In this document: positions 1-6,405 of the stretch, in pieces
How the letters are laid out: every line of letters starts with the position of its first letter
Position numbering within the stretch: the stretch's first letter is position 1
Source: Bradyrhizobium ontarionense
GTDB lineage: Bacteria > Pseudomonadota > Alphaproteobacteria > Rhizobiales > Xanthobacteraceae
Reading direction: 5' to 3'
Length of the DNA: 64,000 nucleotides
Assembly: GCF_021088345.1 (NCBI RefSeq)
Contig: NZ_CP088156.1
Span: forward strand, 4,402,001 to 4,466,000
Translations under genes and position numbers: made by a program
Notes under the pieces: model-generated
Told to the model about the DNA's origin: nothing
The model's input: only the letters and a program-made list of their open reading frames with translations
The model's database searches: none

Positions 1-184
1 CGGGCGCCTCGTCCGCGAACGGCATTCGGACGTAAGGCTGCGGCGCCGACCGCGGTGGCGCGTTGGAGCCGCCGAACAGCGCAGAGATGAAATCCTGCGC
101 CTGCGCCGTCGTCGGACCCAGCAGCGCGCCCGCGGTTGCCATGGTTGTCACCGCGATCGCGGCGAATGCCCGTCGGCCGTTCAT
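1..184 (-). CDS. Secreted protein of unknown function, N-terminal part only
   Basis: An open frame begins at an ATG at 184 on the minus strand and runs off the left edge. Its product starts with a typical Sec signal peptide: an Arg-rich start, an Ala/Thr/Val core, then a TAQAQ-type cleavage site near residue 30. The start of the mature part is Pro-, Ser- and Ala-rich. A purine-rich GGGAGAGA stretch lies upstream of the ATG. Only about 61 codons are visible, so the family cannot be named. It lies just downstream of the L,D-transpeptidase on the same strand, so a cell-envelope role is possible, but that is only an inference from position. Confidence 0.6.
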   Translation of the reverse strand, partial: MNGRRAFAAIAVTTMATAGALLGPTTAQAQDFISALFGGSNAPPRSAPQPYVRMPFADEAP

Positions 185-201
185 GCTGTCTCTCCCTGGC
201 G

Positions 202-966
202 TCAGTTAACGGCCGCAACCGGCAGCGACATCGCCTGCCGCCCGGACGGCAAGGAGGTCACGCGCGGCGCAACTCTCTGCCCGCGGTCGGGCATGGCGCG
301 AGCCTGCAGCGACGCACTCTTCGGCAGCACGACGACCTTCGTGCCGAGCTGCACGCGGCTGAACAGGTCGGCGACGTCCTCGTTGGTGAGCCGGATGCAG
401 CCGGACGACACGAACTTGCCGATCGTGGTCGGATCGTTGGTGCCATGGATGCGGTATTCACTGGAGCCGAGATACATCGCGCGCGCCCCGAGCGGGTTGC
501 CCGGTCCACCGGCCATGAAGCGCGGCAGATAGGGCTGGCGCGCGATCATCTGTGCGGGCGGATGCCAGTCGGGCCATTCCGCCTTGCGCGTGATCGTCTG
601 CACGCCCGACCACGTGAAGCCTTCGCGACCGACGCCGACGCCGTAGCGCAGCGCGCGACCGCCGCCGAGCACGTAGTACAGATAGGTGTTGCCGGTATCG
701 ATGATGATCGTGCCAGGCGCCTCGCGCCTGTCGTAATTGACAATCGTGCGGCGCAGCCGATCCGGCAGCAGAGCGTCCTCATCCTGCGCGACCGCGGGGG
801 CGGCCGTGTCGTCGGGCGGAAACGTCTGCTGCTCGGCCGGCGCGTATCCCAGGCTCTGAGCGTGAGCCGCAGTCAGGCCAAGTGCGACCAGGACCAGGGC
901 AACGCCGGCGATCAATGATGCGGTTCGACGCGACAAGCTGCGATCGCCCGTAACTGGCTGTGTCAT
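202..966 (-). CDS. L,D-transpeptidase, YkuD family, periplasmic
   Basis: Peptidoglycan cross-linking or lipoprotein-anchoring enzyme of the YkuD family, 254 aa. An N-terminal signal or anchor spans about residues 16-37. The catalytic domain covers about residues 80-210 and holds the family signature: His174 in the HGTND segment, then SSGCIRL with the nucleophile Cys190 and Arg192. No LysM or other peptidoglycan-binding domain is visible. The ATG at 966 has a GAGGGG ribosome site 7 nt upstream. About 50 nt further upstream is a strong EcfG promoter match on the same strand, so expression in the general stress response is likely. The gene is divergent from the AI-2E family membrane protein. Confidence 0.9.
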   Translation of the reverse strand: MTQPVTGDRSLSRRTASLIAGVALVLVALGLTAAHAQSLGYAPAEQQTFPPDDTAAPAVAQDEDALLPDRLRRTIVNYDRREAPGTIIIDTGNTYLYYVLGGGRALRYGVGVGREGFTWSGVQTITRKAEWPDWHPPAQMIARQPYLPRFMAGGPGNPLGARAMYLGSSEYRIHGTNDPTTIGKFVSSGCIRLTNEDVADLFSRVQLGTKVVVLPKSASLQARAMPDRGQRVAPRVTSLPSGRQAMSLPVAAVN

Positions 967-1017
967 GGAATGCCCCTCTCAGACGAGCATCGCGGTGCGA
1001 TGCGCCACTGGGTATCC

Positions 1018-1043
1018 AACGTCAGATGGCTCGCTTCAGTTCC
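1018..1043 (-). promoter_or_regulatory. EcfG-type promoter upstream of the L,D-transpeptidase
   Basis: Read on the minus strand, GGAAC (1043-1039) is followed by a 17-nt spacer and CGTT (1021-1018). This is an exact match to the GGAAC-N16/17-CGTT consensus known for EcfG in Bradyrhizobium and relatives. Transcription would start near 1011, about 45 nt before the start codon. Confidence 0.65.
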
Positions 1044-1100
1044 GGGTCGAATGTGGTGGGATCGCGCGCGTCAAGCGCGCAGTTCTCACGTCCTCGCGAC

Positions 1101-1125
1101 GGAACCCACAGCGGCCTCGTCGGTT
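1101..1125 (+). promoter_or_regulatory. Possible EcfG-type promoter upstream of the AI-2E family gene
   Basis: GGAAC (1101-1105), a 16-nt spacer and GGTT (1122-1125) lie about 65 nt before the start at 1189. The -10 half differs from CGTT only at the less conserved first base. It is weaker than the promoter facing the other way. Confidence 0.4.
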
Positions 1126-1188
1126 GTTGCGCGAGCAGGACGTCACGCGAGCGAGCTGCGCGCGTAAGGGTCCGTCCGGGGAGAACCC

Positions 1189-2310
1189 ATGGTGCGCGTA
1201 ATTCCCACCGAGCGGCTCCTGGCCGGCGGCAATGACGGCTCTGCCCTGAACGAAAGCCGCAACGAATTACCTCCCGTGATCAGAAGGGCAGAGGTTGTCG
1301 CGATCACCCTTGTGATTCTCGCGTCAATCTGCGTCACCGGCGTCCTCTACGTCGCCAAGGCGTTCTTTCTCCCGATCGTGATGGCCTTCGTCGTCGGGAC
1401 GATGCTGTCGCCGGCTGCGAATTTCCTGGAACGGCGTCGTATTCCACGCAGCGTAGGCGCCGTGCTGATCGTGATCGGTGTTGCGGCGGGCCTGGCTTTC
1501 ATCATCGGCCTGATCTCGGCGCCGGTGCTGGACTGGACAAACCGCCTTCCGGAGCTCGCTGCGCAGCTCAAGGCCAAGCTCCACGTCTTCGATCGTCTGT
1601 TGTCATTGTGGCATGAGATGCAGACGGCGATCGGGGGCGGAAGCGCGCAAGCCTCAACCAGCCTGGAGCTACCGAAATTCGACTGGGTCCAACCCACGAT
1701 CGAATTCCTTTCGCCGACCTTCACCGAGTTCCTGCTGTTCTTCGCGACGCTCGTTCTGTTCATCGCGAGTTGGCGCGATCTGCGGCGCACGCTGATCATG
1801 ACGTTCGGCGATCACGCTGCGCGGCTGCGGACGCTCCGGATCCTCAACGAGCTCGAGCTGCATCTCGGCAACTACCTGCTGACCGTCACGCTCATCAACA
1901 CCGGGGTCGGCGTCGCCACCGGGCTCACCTGCGCCCTGACCGGCATGCCCAATCCGGCAGGTCTCGGCGCGCTCGCCGCGACACTGAACTTCATTCCGAT
2001 CGTCGGCCCGATCGCCATGTTCGCCGTGCTGATCCTGGTCGGCGCGATTGCGTTTCCGACATTGAGCGGCGGACTGGCCGCGCCACTCATCTTCGCCGGC
2101 ATCACCTTCATCGAGGGCCACTTCGTGACCCCGACGATCATCGGCAGACGGCTCGCGCTGAACGCGCTGGCCGTCTTCATTGCACTTGCGTTCTGGACCT
2201 GGCTGTGGGGCCCGATGGGAGCCTTTCTCGCGTCACCGCTCCTGATCGTCGGACTCATCATGAAGGATCATCTGCTGCCGGACGATTCGCCGCAACTGCC
2301 TCCCGACTAA
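1189..2310 (+). CDS. AI-2E transporter (PerM/TqsA) family membrane protein
   Basis: Polytopic inner-membrane protein of 373 aa, the usual length for this family. It has paired N-terminal helices (about residues 35-90), a soluble central segment (about 110-165), then about six C-terminal helices, including the family's conserved PxG-rich stretch around LNFIPIVGPI. Family members have been linked to autoinducer-2 or small-solute export and Na+/H+ exchange; the substrate here is unknown. The ATG at 1189 has a GGGGAGAA ribosome site 5 nt away. The possible EcfG promoter upstream suggests stress induction. Confidence 0.85.
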   Translation: MVRVIPTERLLAGGNDGSALNESRNELPPVIRRAEVVAITLVILASICVTGVLYVAKAFFLPIVMAFVVGTMLSPAANFLERRRIPRSVGAVLIVIGVAAGLAFIIGLISAPVLDWTNRLPELAAQLKAKLHVFDRLLSLWHEMQTAIGGGSAQASTSLELPKFDWVQPTIEFLSPTFTEFLLFFATLVLFIASWRDLRRTLIMTFGDHAARLRTLRILNELELHLGNYLLTVTLINTGVGVATGLTCALTGMPNPAGLGALAATLNFIPIVGPIAMFAVLILVGAIAFPTLSGGLAAPLIFAGITFIEGHFVTPTIIGRRLALNALAVFIALAFWTWLWGPMGAFLASPLLIVGLIMKDHLLPDDSPQLPPD

Positions 2311-2325
2311 TTCGGTTTCAATCGA

Positions 2326-2350
2326 GGAACTTCCGCTCACAGGCCGCGTT
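2326..2350 (+). promoter_or_regulatory. EcfG promoter upstream of the DUF883-like gene
   Basis: GGAAC (2326-2330), a 16-nt spacer and CGTT followed by a T run (2347-2350): an exact consensus match 16 nt after the preceding stop codon. The expected start site is near 2357, giving a 5' leader of about 45 nt. Confidence 0.75.
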
Positions 2351-2401
2351 TTTGGAGCTGACGCACTTCATCTTGCCCGTCATCTTGCCCGGGAGCCCCG
2401 A

Positions 2402-2773
2402 ATGCCGACGACCGATGGTGAGACTGCCATGAGAGACCTTGCCGACAAAGCGAACTACGAACGCCTACAGAAGGATGTCCACGCCGTGAAGAACGATATT
2501 GCTGCCCTCACTGAACAGATCACCGACGCGCTCAATGCCTTCGCCGGTCAGGCAGGCAAGCAGGCCCGCAGCGGCTATCGCCAGGCGCGCGAGAACGCAG
2601 ACCAGGCGTTCGACGACATGTCGGAGCGCGGCAGCGCCATGCTCGGCGCGGCCCATGACGCCGCGAATTCATTGGAAGAACGGCTGGAGGACGTCGTCTC
2701 GCAGCGACCGCTGGCCACCGTGGGTCTTGCGCTCGGGCTCGGCTTCCTGATCGGCGCGGCGTGGCGCCGCTGA
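2402..2773 (+). CDS. DUF883/ElaB-like membrane-anchored helical protein
   Basis: A 123-aa protein made of a long amphipathic helical region (about residues 10-95), rich in Glu, Gln, Ala and Arg with coiled-coil character, followed by one C-terminal membrane segment ending in a Gly-rich hydrophobic stretch and Trp-Arg-Arg. This is the architecture of the DUF883 family, whose E. coli members ElaB and YqjD are stress-induced inner-membrane proteins that bind ribosomes. The ATG at 2402 is preceded by GGGAG at 7 nt; an alternative ATG at 2429 would remove nine residues. The exact EcfG promoter upstream fits a stationary-phase or stress role. Ribosome binding is known for relatives, not shown here. 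Confidence 0.75.
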   Translation: MPTTDGETAMRDLADKANYERLQKDVHAVKNDIAALTEQITDALNAFAGQAGKQARSGYRQARENADQAFDDMSERGSAMLGAAHDAANSLEERLEDVVSQRPLATVGLALGLGFLIGAAWRR

Positions 2774-2822
2774 GCGCCGCACGCGGTGCCTCCCGCGATC
2801 TTGACGACGCATCAAGATATTC

Positions 2823-2847
2823 TCGGCGCCGGCTTCGGCGCCGATTT
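2823..2847 (+). terminator. Putative intrinsic terminator after the DUF883-like gene
   Basis: Perfect 8-bp stem TCGGCGCC/GGCGCCGA with a 6-nt loop, followed by TTT, 50 nt after the stop codon. The U tract is short, so termination may be partial and let the next gene be read. Confidence 0.5.
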
Positions 2848-2894
2848 GAATTTGGCGACCAGGCCAACATCCACGAGACGCGGGGACGACTGAC

Positions 2895-3335
2895 ATGCTT
2901 CAACGGATGATCGCAGACTTCAAGGAATCGACTGGCCACACCGTCCGGCTGACCTCCCTCGCACTGGCCGCCGCGACCGGTCTGTTCGTCACGACCTGCT
3001 TTCTGTGCGCTGCCGCCTTTGTGGCGGTCTTGAACCGATATGGGCTGGTGGCTGCATGTCTCACCGGAGCGGCGATCTTCTTCGTCGTGACCTTGATCGC
3101 GGCCATCAGCTACCTGGTTCGGAAGCGCGCGCTTGCGCGCGCGTCACACACGGCAGAAGCCGCGCGCTCTGCGGCCAACTCCCTGCTCGCGGATCCGATC
3201 CTGTTGGCCGGCGGGCTGGAGGTGGTGCGGATGATCGGCATCAAGCGATTGATCCCCATCCTCGCAATCGGAGGGCTTGCGCTTGGTTTCCTCGTCAGCC
3301 GGCAGGCCGCGGGAGGCCAAAGTCCGGCAGAATGA
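2895..3335 (+). CDS. Small membrane protein, phage-holin/actinobacterial holin-X-like
   Basis: A 146-aa protein with two hydrophobic segments in the first half (about residues 18-48 and 54-75), a basic Ala-rich linker, and a third segment near residues 117-137. The arrangement resembles the putative Actinobacterial Holin-X/DUF1469-like (YqjE-type) proteins. In enterobacteria YqjE is encoded next to the DUF883 protein YqjD, and the same pairing is seen here, with about 120 bp between the genes. No enzymatic motif is visible. It is probably co-expressed with the EcfG-driven gene upstream. The start at 2895 has GGGGA about 9 nt upstream. Confidence 0.6.
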   Translation: MLQRMIADFKESTGHTVRLTSLALAAATGLFVTTCFLCAAAFVAVLNRYGLVAACLTGAAIFFVVTLIAAISYLVRKRALARASHTAEAARSAANSLLADPILLAGGLEVVRMIGIKRLIPILAIGGLALGFLVSRQAAGGQSPAE

Positions 3336-3466
3336 ATGCAGCGGACCGAATAAATTCCGGTCTTGAGCTGCCTCCAGCCGCCCAACCGCGACGCCCGAGA
3401 CAATGGAACGCCCCAACCGCGGTTGCTCCCTCTCTCGGCGGATGCCCGATCGAAGCCGCTGCCGCT

Positions 3467-3907
3467 TCAGGTGATGCAGCGACCAGGCTGCAGCCGCTTT
3501 GCGATCTCCGTCAGGACGGACACTGAAGGCTCGCACGCGATCGACCGCTTCGCCTCGCGCCGCTCGCTGTCCGTACTGATGATTTTCGATCCCTGCGGCG
3601 ACTCGGCCTGTCCCGCTCGCGGTCCTGGACTCGCGACGGGCAGCCGGAGCAGGAACGAGGTCTCCGCGAACGCGGCCAGCCTGATCGACACGGTTCGCGT
3701 CGCCATGGCTTCAGCCACGGAACCCGCCCGGTCGGACTTGCCAGCCCGGTTTACGTTGGTCGAGGCATCGGAGAGAAGGCCACGGTCGGCCTGAGGCGTC
3801 GGCAGCTCCGAGGCAAGATCATGCCCTGACGCCAACTGCACTGCTCCCGCCAGCATAGCCGACGCTGCGAGCGTACCTAAAGTCACGATCTTCCTGGTCC
3901 GCGACAT
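3467..3907 (-). CDS. Small secreted protein of unknown function
   Basis: The chosen start is the ATG at 3907, because GAGGGG lies 9 nt upstream; in-frame starts at 3916 and 3946 are less well placed. The 146-aa product has a signal peptide (about residues 1-22, an Ala/Leu core after MSRTRK), a low-complexity middle, and a compact Cys-containing C-terminus (ERREAKR...CEP...LTEIAKRLQPGRC). I recall this C-terminal pattern in several rhizobial hypothetical proteins. The two cysteines could form a disulfide in the periplasm. No function can be assigned. Confidence 0.6.
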   Translation of the reverse strand: MSRTRKIVTLGTLAASAMLAGAVQLASGHDLASELPTPQADRGLLSDASTNVNRAGKSDRAGSVAEAMATRTVSIRLAAFAETSFLLRLPVASPGPRAGQAESPQGSKIISTDSERREAKRSIACEPSVSVLTEIAKRLQPGRCIT

Positions 3908-4038
3908 ATCTCTCATCCCCTCGCCCGCACGTGTTCGCCAGTTCAACGTTAGTCGCCGGAACTGAGTTCGCGGATGGGGGAATCACTTAACCGTGTGTGA
4001 AGACTCCTGAGTTTCTTCGAAAAAATTTCGCTCGCCAG

Positions 4039-4063
4039 GGAACGACTCGTTGAGCCGCGCGTC
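4039..4063 (+). promoter_or_regulatory. Possible EcfG-type promoter with no gene downstream
   Basis: GGAAC (4039-4043), a 16-nt spacer and CGTC (4060-4063), one mismatch from the EcfG consensus. No convincing coding frame follows. A strong intrinsic terminator begins about 40 nt later, so the site could drive a short non-coding RNA. Confidence 0.4.
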
Positions 4064-4069
4064 ATCACG

Positions 4070-4150
4070 GCAGCCGGTTATTCCCCCTGCCCCATTGACC
4101 GGCGACGCGGGGCACCGCCGTGGTGATGCCGGCGGTGCCCCGCATCCTTT
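4070..4150 (+). ncRNA. Candidate EcfG-controlled small RNA of about 80 nt
   Basis: Predicted only from the spacing of two signals: an EcfG-like promoter whose start site would fall near 4070, and a terminator-like hairpin ending in a U-rich tract near 4150. The transcript would have a roughly 35-nt single-stranded, C-rich 5' part and a 14-bp terminator stem. It lies in the 570-bp gap between phyR and a small secreted-protein gene. No known sRNA family is recognised, and there is no direct evidence of expression. Confidence 0.3.
4107..4150 (+). terminator. Strong intrinsic terminator, plus-strand orientation
   Basis: A perfect 14-bp stem (4107-4120 paired with 4130-4143, GC-rich) with a 9-nt loop, followed by ATCCTTTTCTG. 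Only the plus orientation has a U-rich tail. No plus-strand gene ends nearby. Confidence 0.6.
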
Positions 4151-4425
4151 TCTGCTCCAGGGTGCCAACGCAGTTGAGATCCAGCCGCTCGGCATCGTGT
4201 GTTTGCCGGAGCAGCCGATGAACGGCCTGCGCTTCTGGACGGGCGGCGTCGAGAATTCCACGGCTCGAAGATCGATCCCACCGAACGGTGCTGCGCAGAA
4301 AGCGCGGCTCGATGGTGTGTTGCCGCGGTGGCTGAACGCCACTCGTGCTTCGCTACCGACGTTGCGGAGGATGAGGATACCGCGGCACGTCAGCTCGGCT
4401 GCGCTGCTGACAACCAGTCCAAACC

Positions 4426-4455
4426 AAATCGGCGCGCTCCGTGGGAACGCGCCGA
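4426..4455 (-). terminator. Putative intrinsic terminator downstream of phyR
   Basis: On the minus strand, the stem TCGGCGCG/CGCGCCGA (8 bp, 11-nt loop; 4455-4429) is followed by TTTGGTTTGG. It lies about 27 nt after the phyR stop codon. Confidence 0.5.
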
Positions 4456-4481
4456 AAATATCTAACTGTTAAAAAGCGTTT

Positions 4482-5285
4482 TCAGGCCGCCGGCTTGGGC
4501 ATCCGGTTGCGCGAATTGCGCTGGAAGAACAGGGCTTGGCTGACGACGGCTGAAACCATCGCCGGCTGGAATGGCTTTGAGATCAGGAATGCCGGCTCCG
4601 GCCGCTCACCGGTCAGGAACCTCTCCGGATAGGCCGTGATAAACACGACTGGAACCTCAAATGTCCGCAGCAGCTCGTTGACGGCGTCGAGACCTGACGA
4701 GCCATCGGCAAGCTGAATGTCGGCCAGGATCAGGCCAGGCTTCTTGTTTTTCGCAAGCGCGACCGCATCTGCGTGCGTGCGCGCGACGCCGATGACGTTG
4801 TGGCCGAGATTCTTGACGAGGCTTTCGAGGTCCATGGCGATGAATGTCTCGTCCTCGATGATCAGCACATCGGTGGCGATCTCGGCCGCGAGCTCCCGGC
4901 CAGCGGCATCTGCCAGACGGCGGGTTTCCGCGACATCGACGTCGAGAACGAAGGCGACTTCCTCCTCGGGAAAGCCCTCGAGGGACAACAGCAGGAACGC
5001 CTGGCGAGGCAGCGGAGTGATGTTGGAGAGGCGCCGCTCCGGCGGCATTGGAAGGGTCGTCACCTCGGCGTCATCATTGAGCGCCACCGAGTTCCAGATC
5101 TGCGTAAATAGCCGGAACAGGCCTGCCCGCGCTCCATAGCGCTCGTCCAGCACGGATGGATCCTGGATCAGAGCCTCCAGCATGGCGCCCACATAAGCGT
5201 CACCCGAACCCTGGCTGCCGGTGAGGGCTCGCGCATACCGGCGCAACAGCGGCAAATGTTCAGCAACTAGCTGTGATCGGCTCAT
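4482..5285 (-). CDS. phyR: PhyR, anti-anti-sigma response regulator of the general stress response
   Basis: A 267-aa two-part protein. Residues 1-130 form a sigma-factor-like domain related to ECF sigma regions 2 and 4. Residues 137-255 form a response-regulator receiver domain with the acidic pair Glu144/Asp145, the phosphoacceptor Asp189 in LADIQLADG, and the conserved Lys of SKPF. When phosphorylated, PhyR binds NepR and so frees the sigma factor EcfG. The ATG at 5285 follows GGAG at a good distance and matches the usual PhyR N-terminus; upstream in-frame codons are not needed. The gene is divergent from nepR-ecfG, the standard arrangement in Rhizobiales, and an EcfG-like promoter precedes it. 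Confidence 0.97.
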   Translation of the reverse strand: MSRSQLVAEHLPLLRRYARALTGSQGSGDAYVGAMLEALIQDPSVLDERYGARAGLFRLFTQIWNSVALNDDAEVTTLPMPPERRLSNITPLPRQAFLLLSLEGFPEEEVAFVLDVDVAETRRLADAAGRELAAEIATDVLIIEDETFIAMDLESLVKNLGHNVIGVARTHADAVALAKNKKPGLILADIQLADGSSGLDAVNELLRTFEVPVVFITAYPERFLTGERPEPAFLISKPFQPAMVSAVVSQALFFQRNSRNRMPKPAA

Positions 5286-5338
5286 CCCCACTCCATTAGG
5301 TATTCTGGGCTTCCGCCCGGGTTCCATGATGGGCTGAT

Positions 5339-5398
5339 TACGCCCGAAACGGAGAAAAGTTCCCCAAATGCGTGGAACTTTTCTGGCCCGGTCGCATT
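5339..5398. promoter_or_regulatory. Overlapping divergent EcfG-type promoters of phyR and nepR-ecfG
   Basis: A perfect inverted repeat, GAAAAGTTCC (5354-5363) and GGAACTTTTC (5374-5383), places one GGAAC -35 element on each strand, 10 bp apart. Toward nepR the spacer is 16 nt and the -10 half is CATT (5395-5398). Toward phyR the spacer is 16 nt and the -10 half is CGTA (5342-5339). Each has one mismatch to CGTT. This fits the known autoregulation of the locus by EcfG. Confidence 0.7.
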
Positions 5399-5481
5399 AG
5401 TTCCCCATCAGACCCCCTTGGTGGCGAGGATAATTCTTGAAGCTTCAGGGACTTAACTCTCGGGGAAACGTGGAAAAGGTC

Positions 5482-5718
5482 ATGAAAGATGTAAAGTCTC
5501 AAGCCAGCAAGAATGCGGCACCGCGCAAGCCCGGCGGACTGAACGCGGAAATCCAATCGAGAATTGGTCATCAACTCCGCGCGATGTACGACGACGTCGT
5601 TCGTCAGGGGGTTCCCGACCGGTTTGCCGACCTCGTCCGCAAGCTTGACGGGCCGGCGGCACAGTCCCACGTGGAAAACGGCGGGGGATCCAACGACCAA
5701 ACCGACGGGAGGGAGTGA
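5482..5718 (+). CDS. nepR: NepR, anti-sigma factor for EcfG
   Basis: A small cytoplasmic protein that holds EcfG inactive until PhyR~P binds it. From the ATG at 5482 it is 78 aa. The conserved NepR core (about residues 20-55) contains the helix pair around LNAEIQSRIGHQLRAMYDDVV and VPDRFADLVRKL; the tails are unstructured. An in-frame TTG at 5437, with GAGGA 7 nt upstream, could give a 93-aa form, but the ATG start fits the family length better. The stop codon directly precedes the ecfG start (TGAATG), so the two are translationally linked. Confidence 0.93.
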   Translation: MKDVKSQASKNAAPRKPGGLNAEIQSRIGHQLRAMYDDVVRQGVPDRFADLVRKLDGPAAQSHVENGGGSNDQTDGRE

Positions 5719-6267
5719 ATGCCTCTCACTGATTCTTTGCGGGACGACATCCTTGCGGCCGTCCCAAGTCTTCGCGCATTTGCGATTTCCTTGAGTGGCA
5801 ATAGCGATCGTGCCGATGATCTCGTGCAGGAAACGCTGCTTCGGGCGTTGGCGAATATCGACTCGTTTCAGCCGGGCTCCAATTTGCCAGCTTGGCTGTT
5901 CACGATCCTGCGCAACCTGTTCCGCTCAGACTACCGCAAACGGCGGCGAGAGGTGGAGGACGCGGAGGGCAACTATGCCAAGACGCTCAAGACGCATCCC
6001 TCACAGGGAGCTCATCTCGAGTTCGAGGAGTTCCGCGCGGCCCTGGAGAAACTGCCTCAGGATCAGCGCGAAGCGCTCATCCTGGTCGGTGCGTCCGGGT
6101 TCTCTTACGAAGATGCGGCCGCTATCTGCGGCTGTGCCGTGGGCACCATCAAGAGCCGCGTCAACCGCGCGCGATCGAAACTGGCAGCCCTGCTCTACGT
6201 CGAAGGCGCTGAGGACTTCGGCCCGGATGAAACCGTGCGTGCCGTAATCGGTGGCAGCGGCGGCTAA
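5719..6267 (+). CDS. ecfG: EcfG, ECF sigma factor of the general stress response (ECF15)
   Basis: A 182-aa ECF sigma factor with region 2 (about residues 12-80, including DDLVQETLLRAL and the -10-recognition helix) and region 4 (about 105-165, with the helix-turn-helix around YEDAAAICGCAVGTIKSRVNRAR). EcfG directs RNA polymerase to GGAAC-N16/17-CGTT promoters; several such sites occur in this window's first 8.3 kb. The start follows the nepR stop directly, and GGGAGGG within the nepR end serves as the ribosome site. Confidence 0.95.
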   Translation: MPLTDSLRDDILAAVPSLRAFAISLSGNSDRADDLVQETLLRALANIDSFQPGSNLPAWLFTILRNLFRSDYRKRRREVEDAEGNYAKTLKTHPSQGAHLEFEEFRAALEKLPQDQREALILVGASGFSYEDAAAICGCAVGTIKSRVNRARSKLAALLYVEGAEDFGPDETVRAVIGGSGG

Positions 6268-6297
6268 TCTGCGCCCGGTCGGCGTTTCACCAGTGCC

Positions 6298-6333
6298 AGA
6301 GAGGCGACCTCCAGCGGAGGCCGCCTCTCTGTG
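6298..6333 (+). terminator. Intrinsic terminator of nepR-ecfG
   Basis: A two-tier perfect hairpin: outer stem AGAGAGGCG/CGCCTCTCT (9 bp) and inner stem CCTCC/GGAGG around AGC, followed by GTGTTGT. It starts 30 nt after the ecfG stop. Confidence 0.65.
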
Positions 6334-6405
6334 TTGTCACGAGCTCGGGCATACCTTCGGCGCTGCCCGCGATACCGGTCGCTCCGGATTGACCGACAGC
6401 GTCGG

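Noticed and set aside
4050..4472. 140-codon plus-strand frame between the small secreted-protein gene and phyR
   Set aside because: It spans two strong terminator hairpins on opposite strands and has no ribosome site or domain features.
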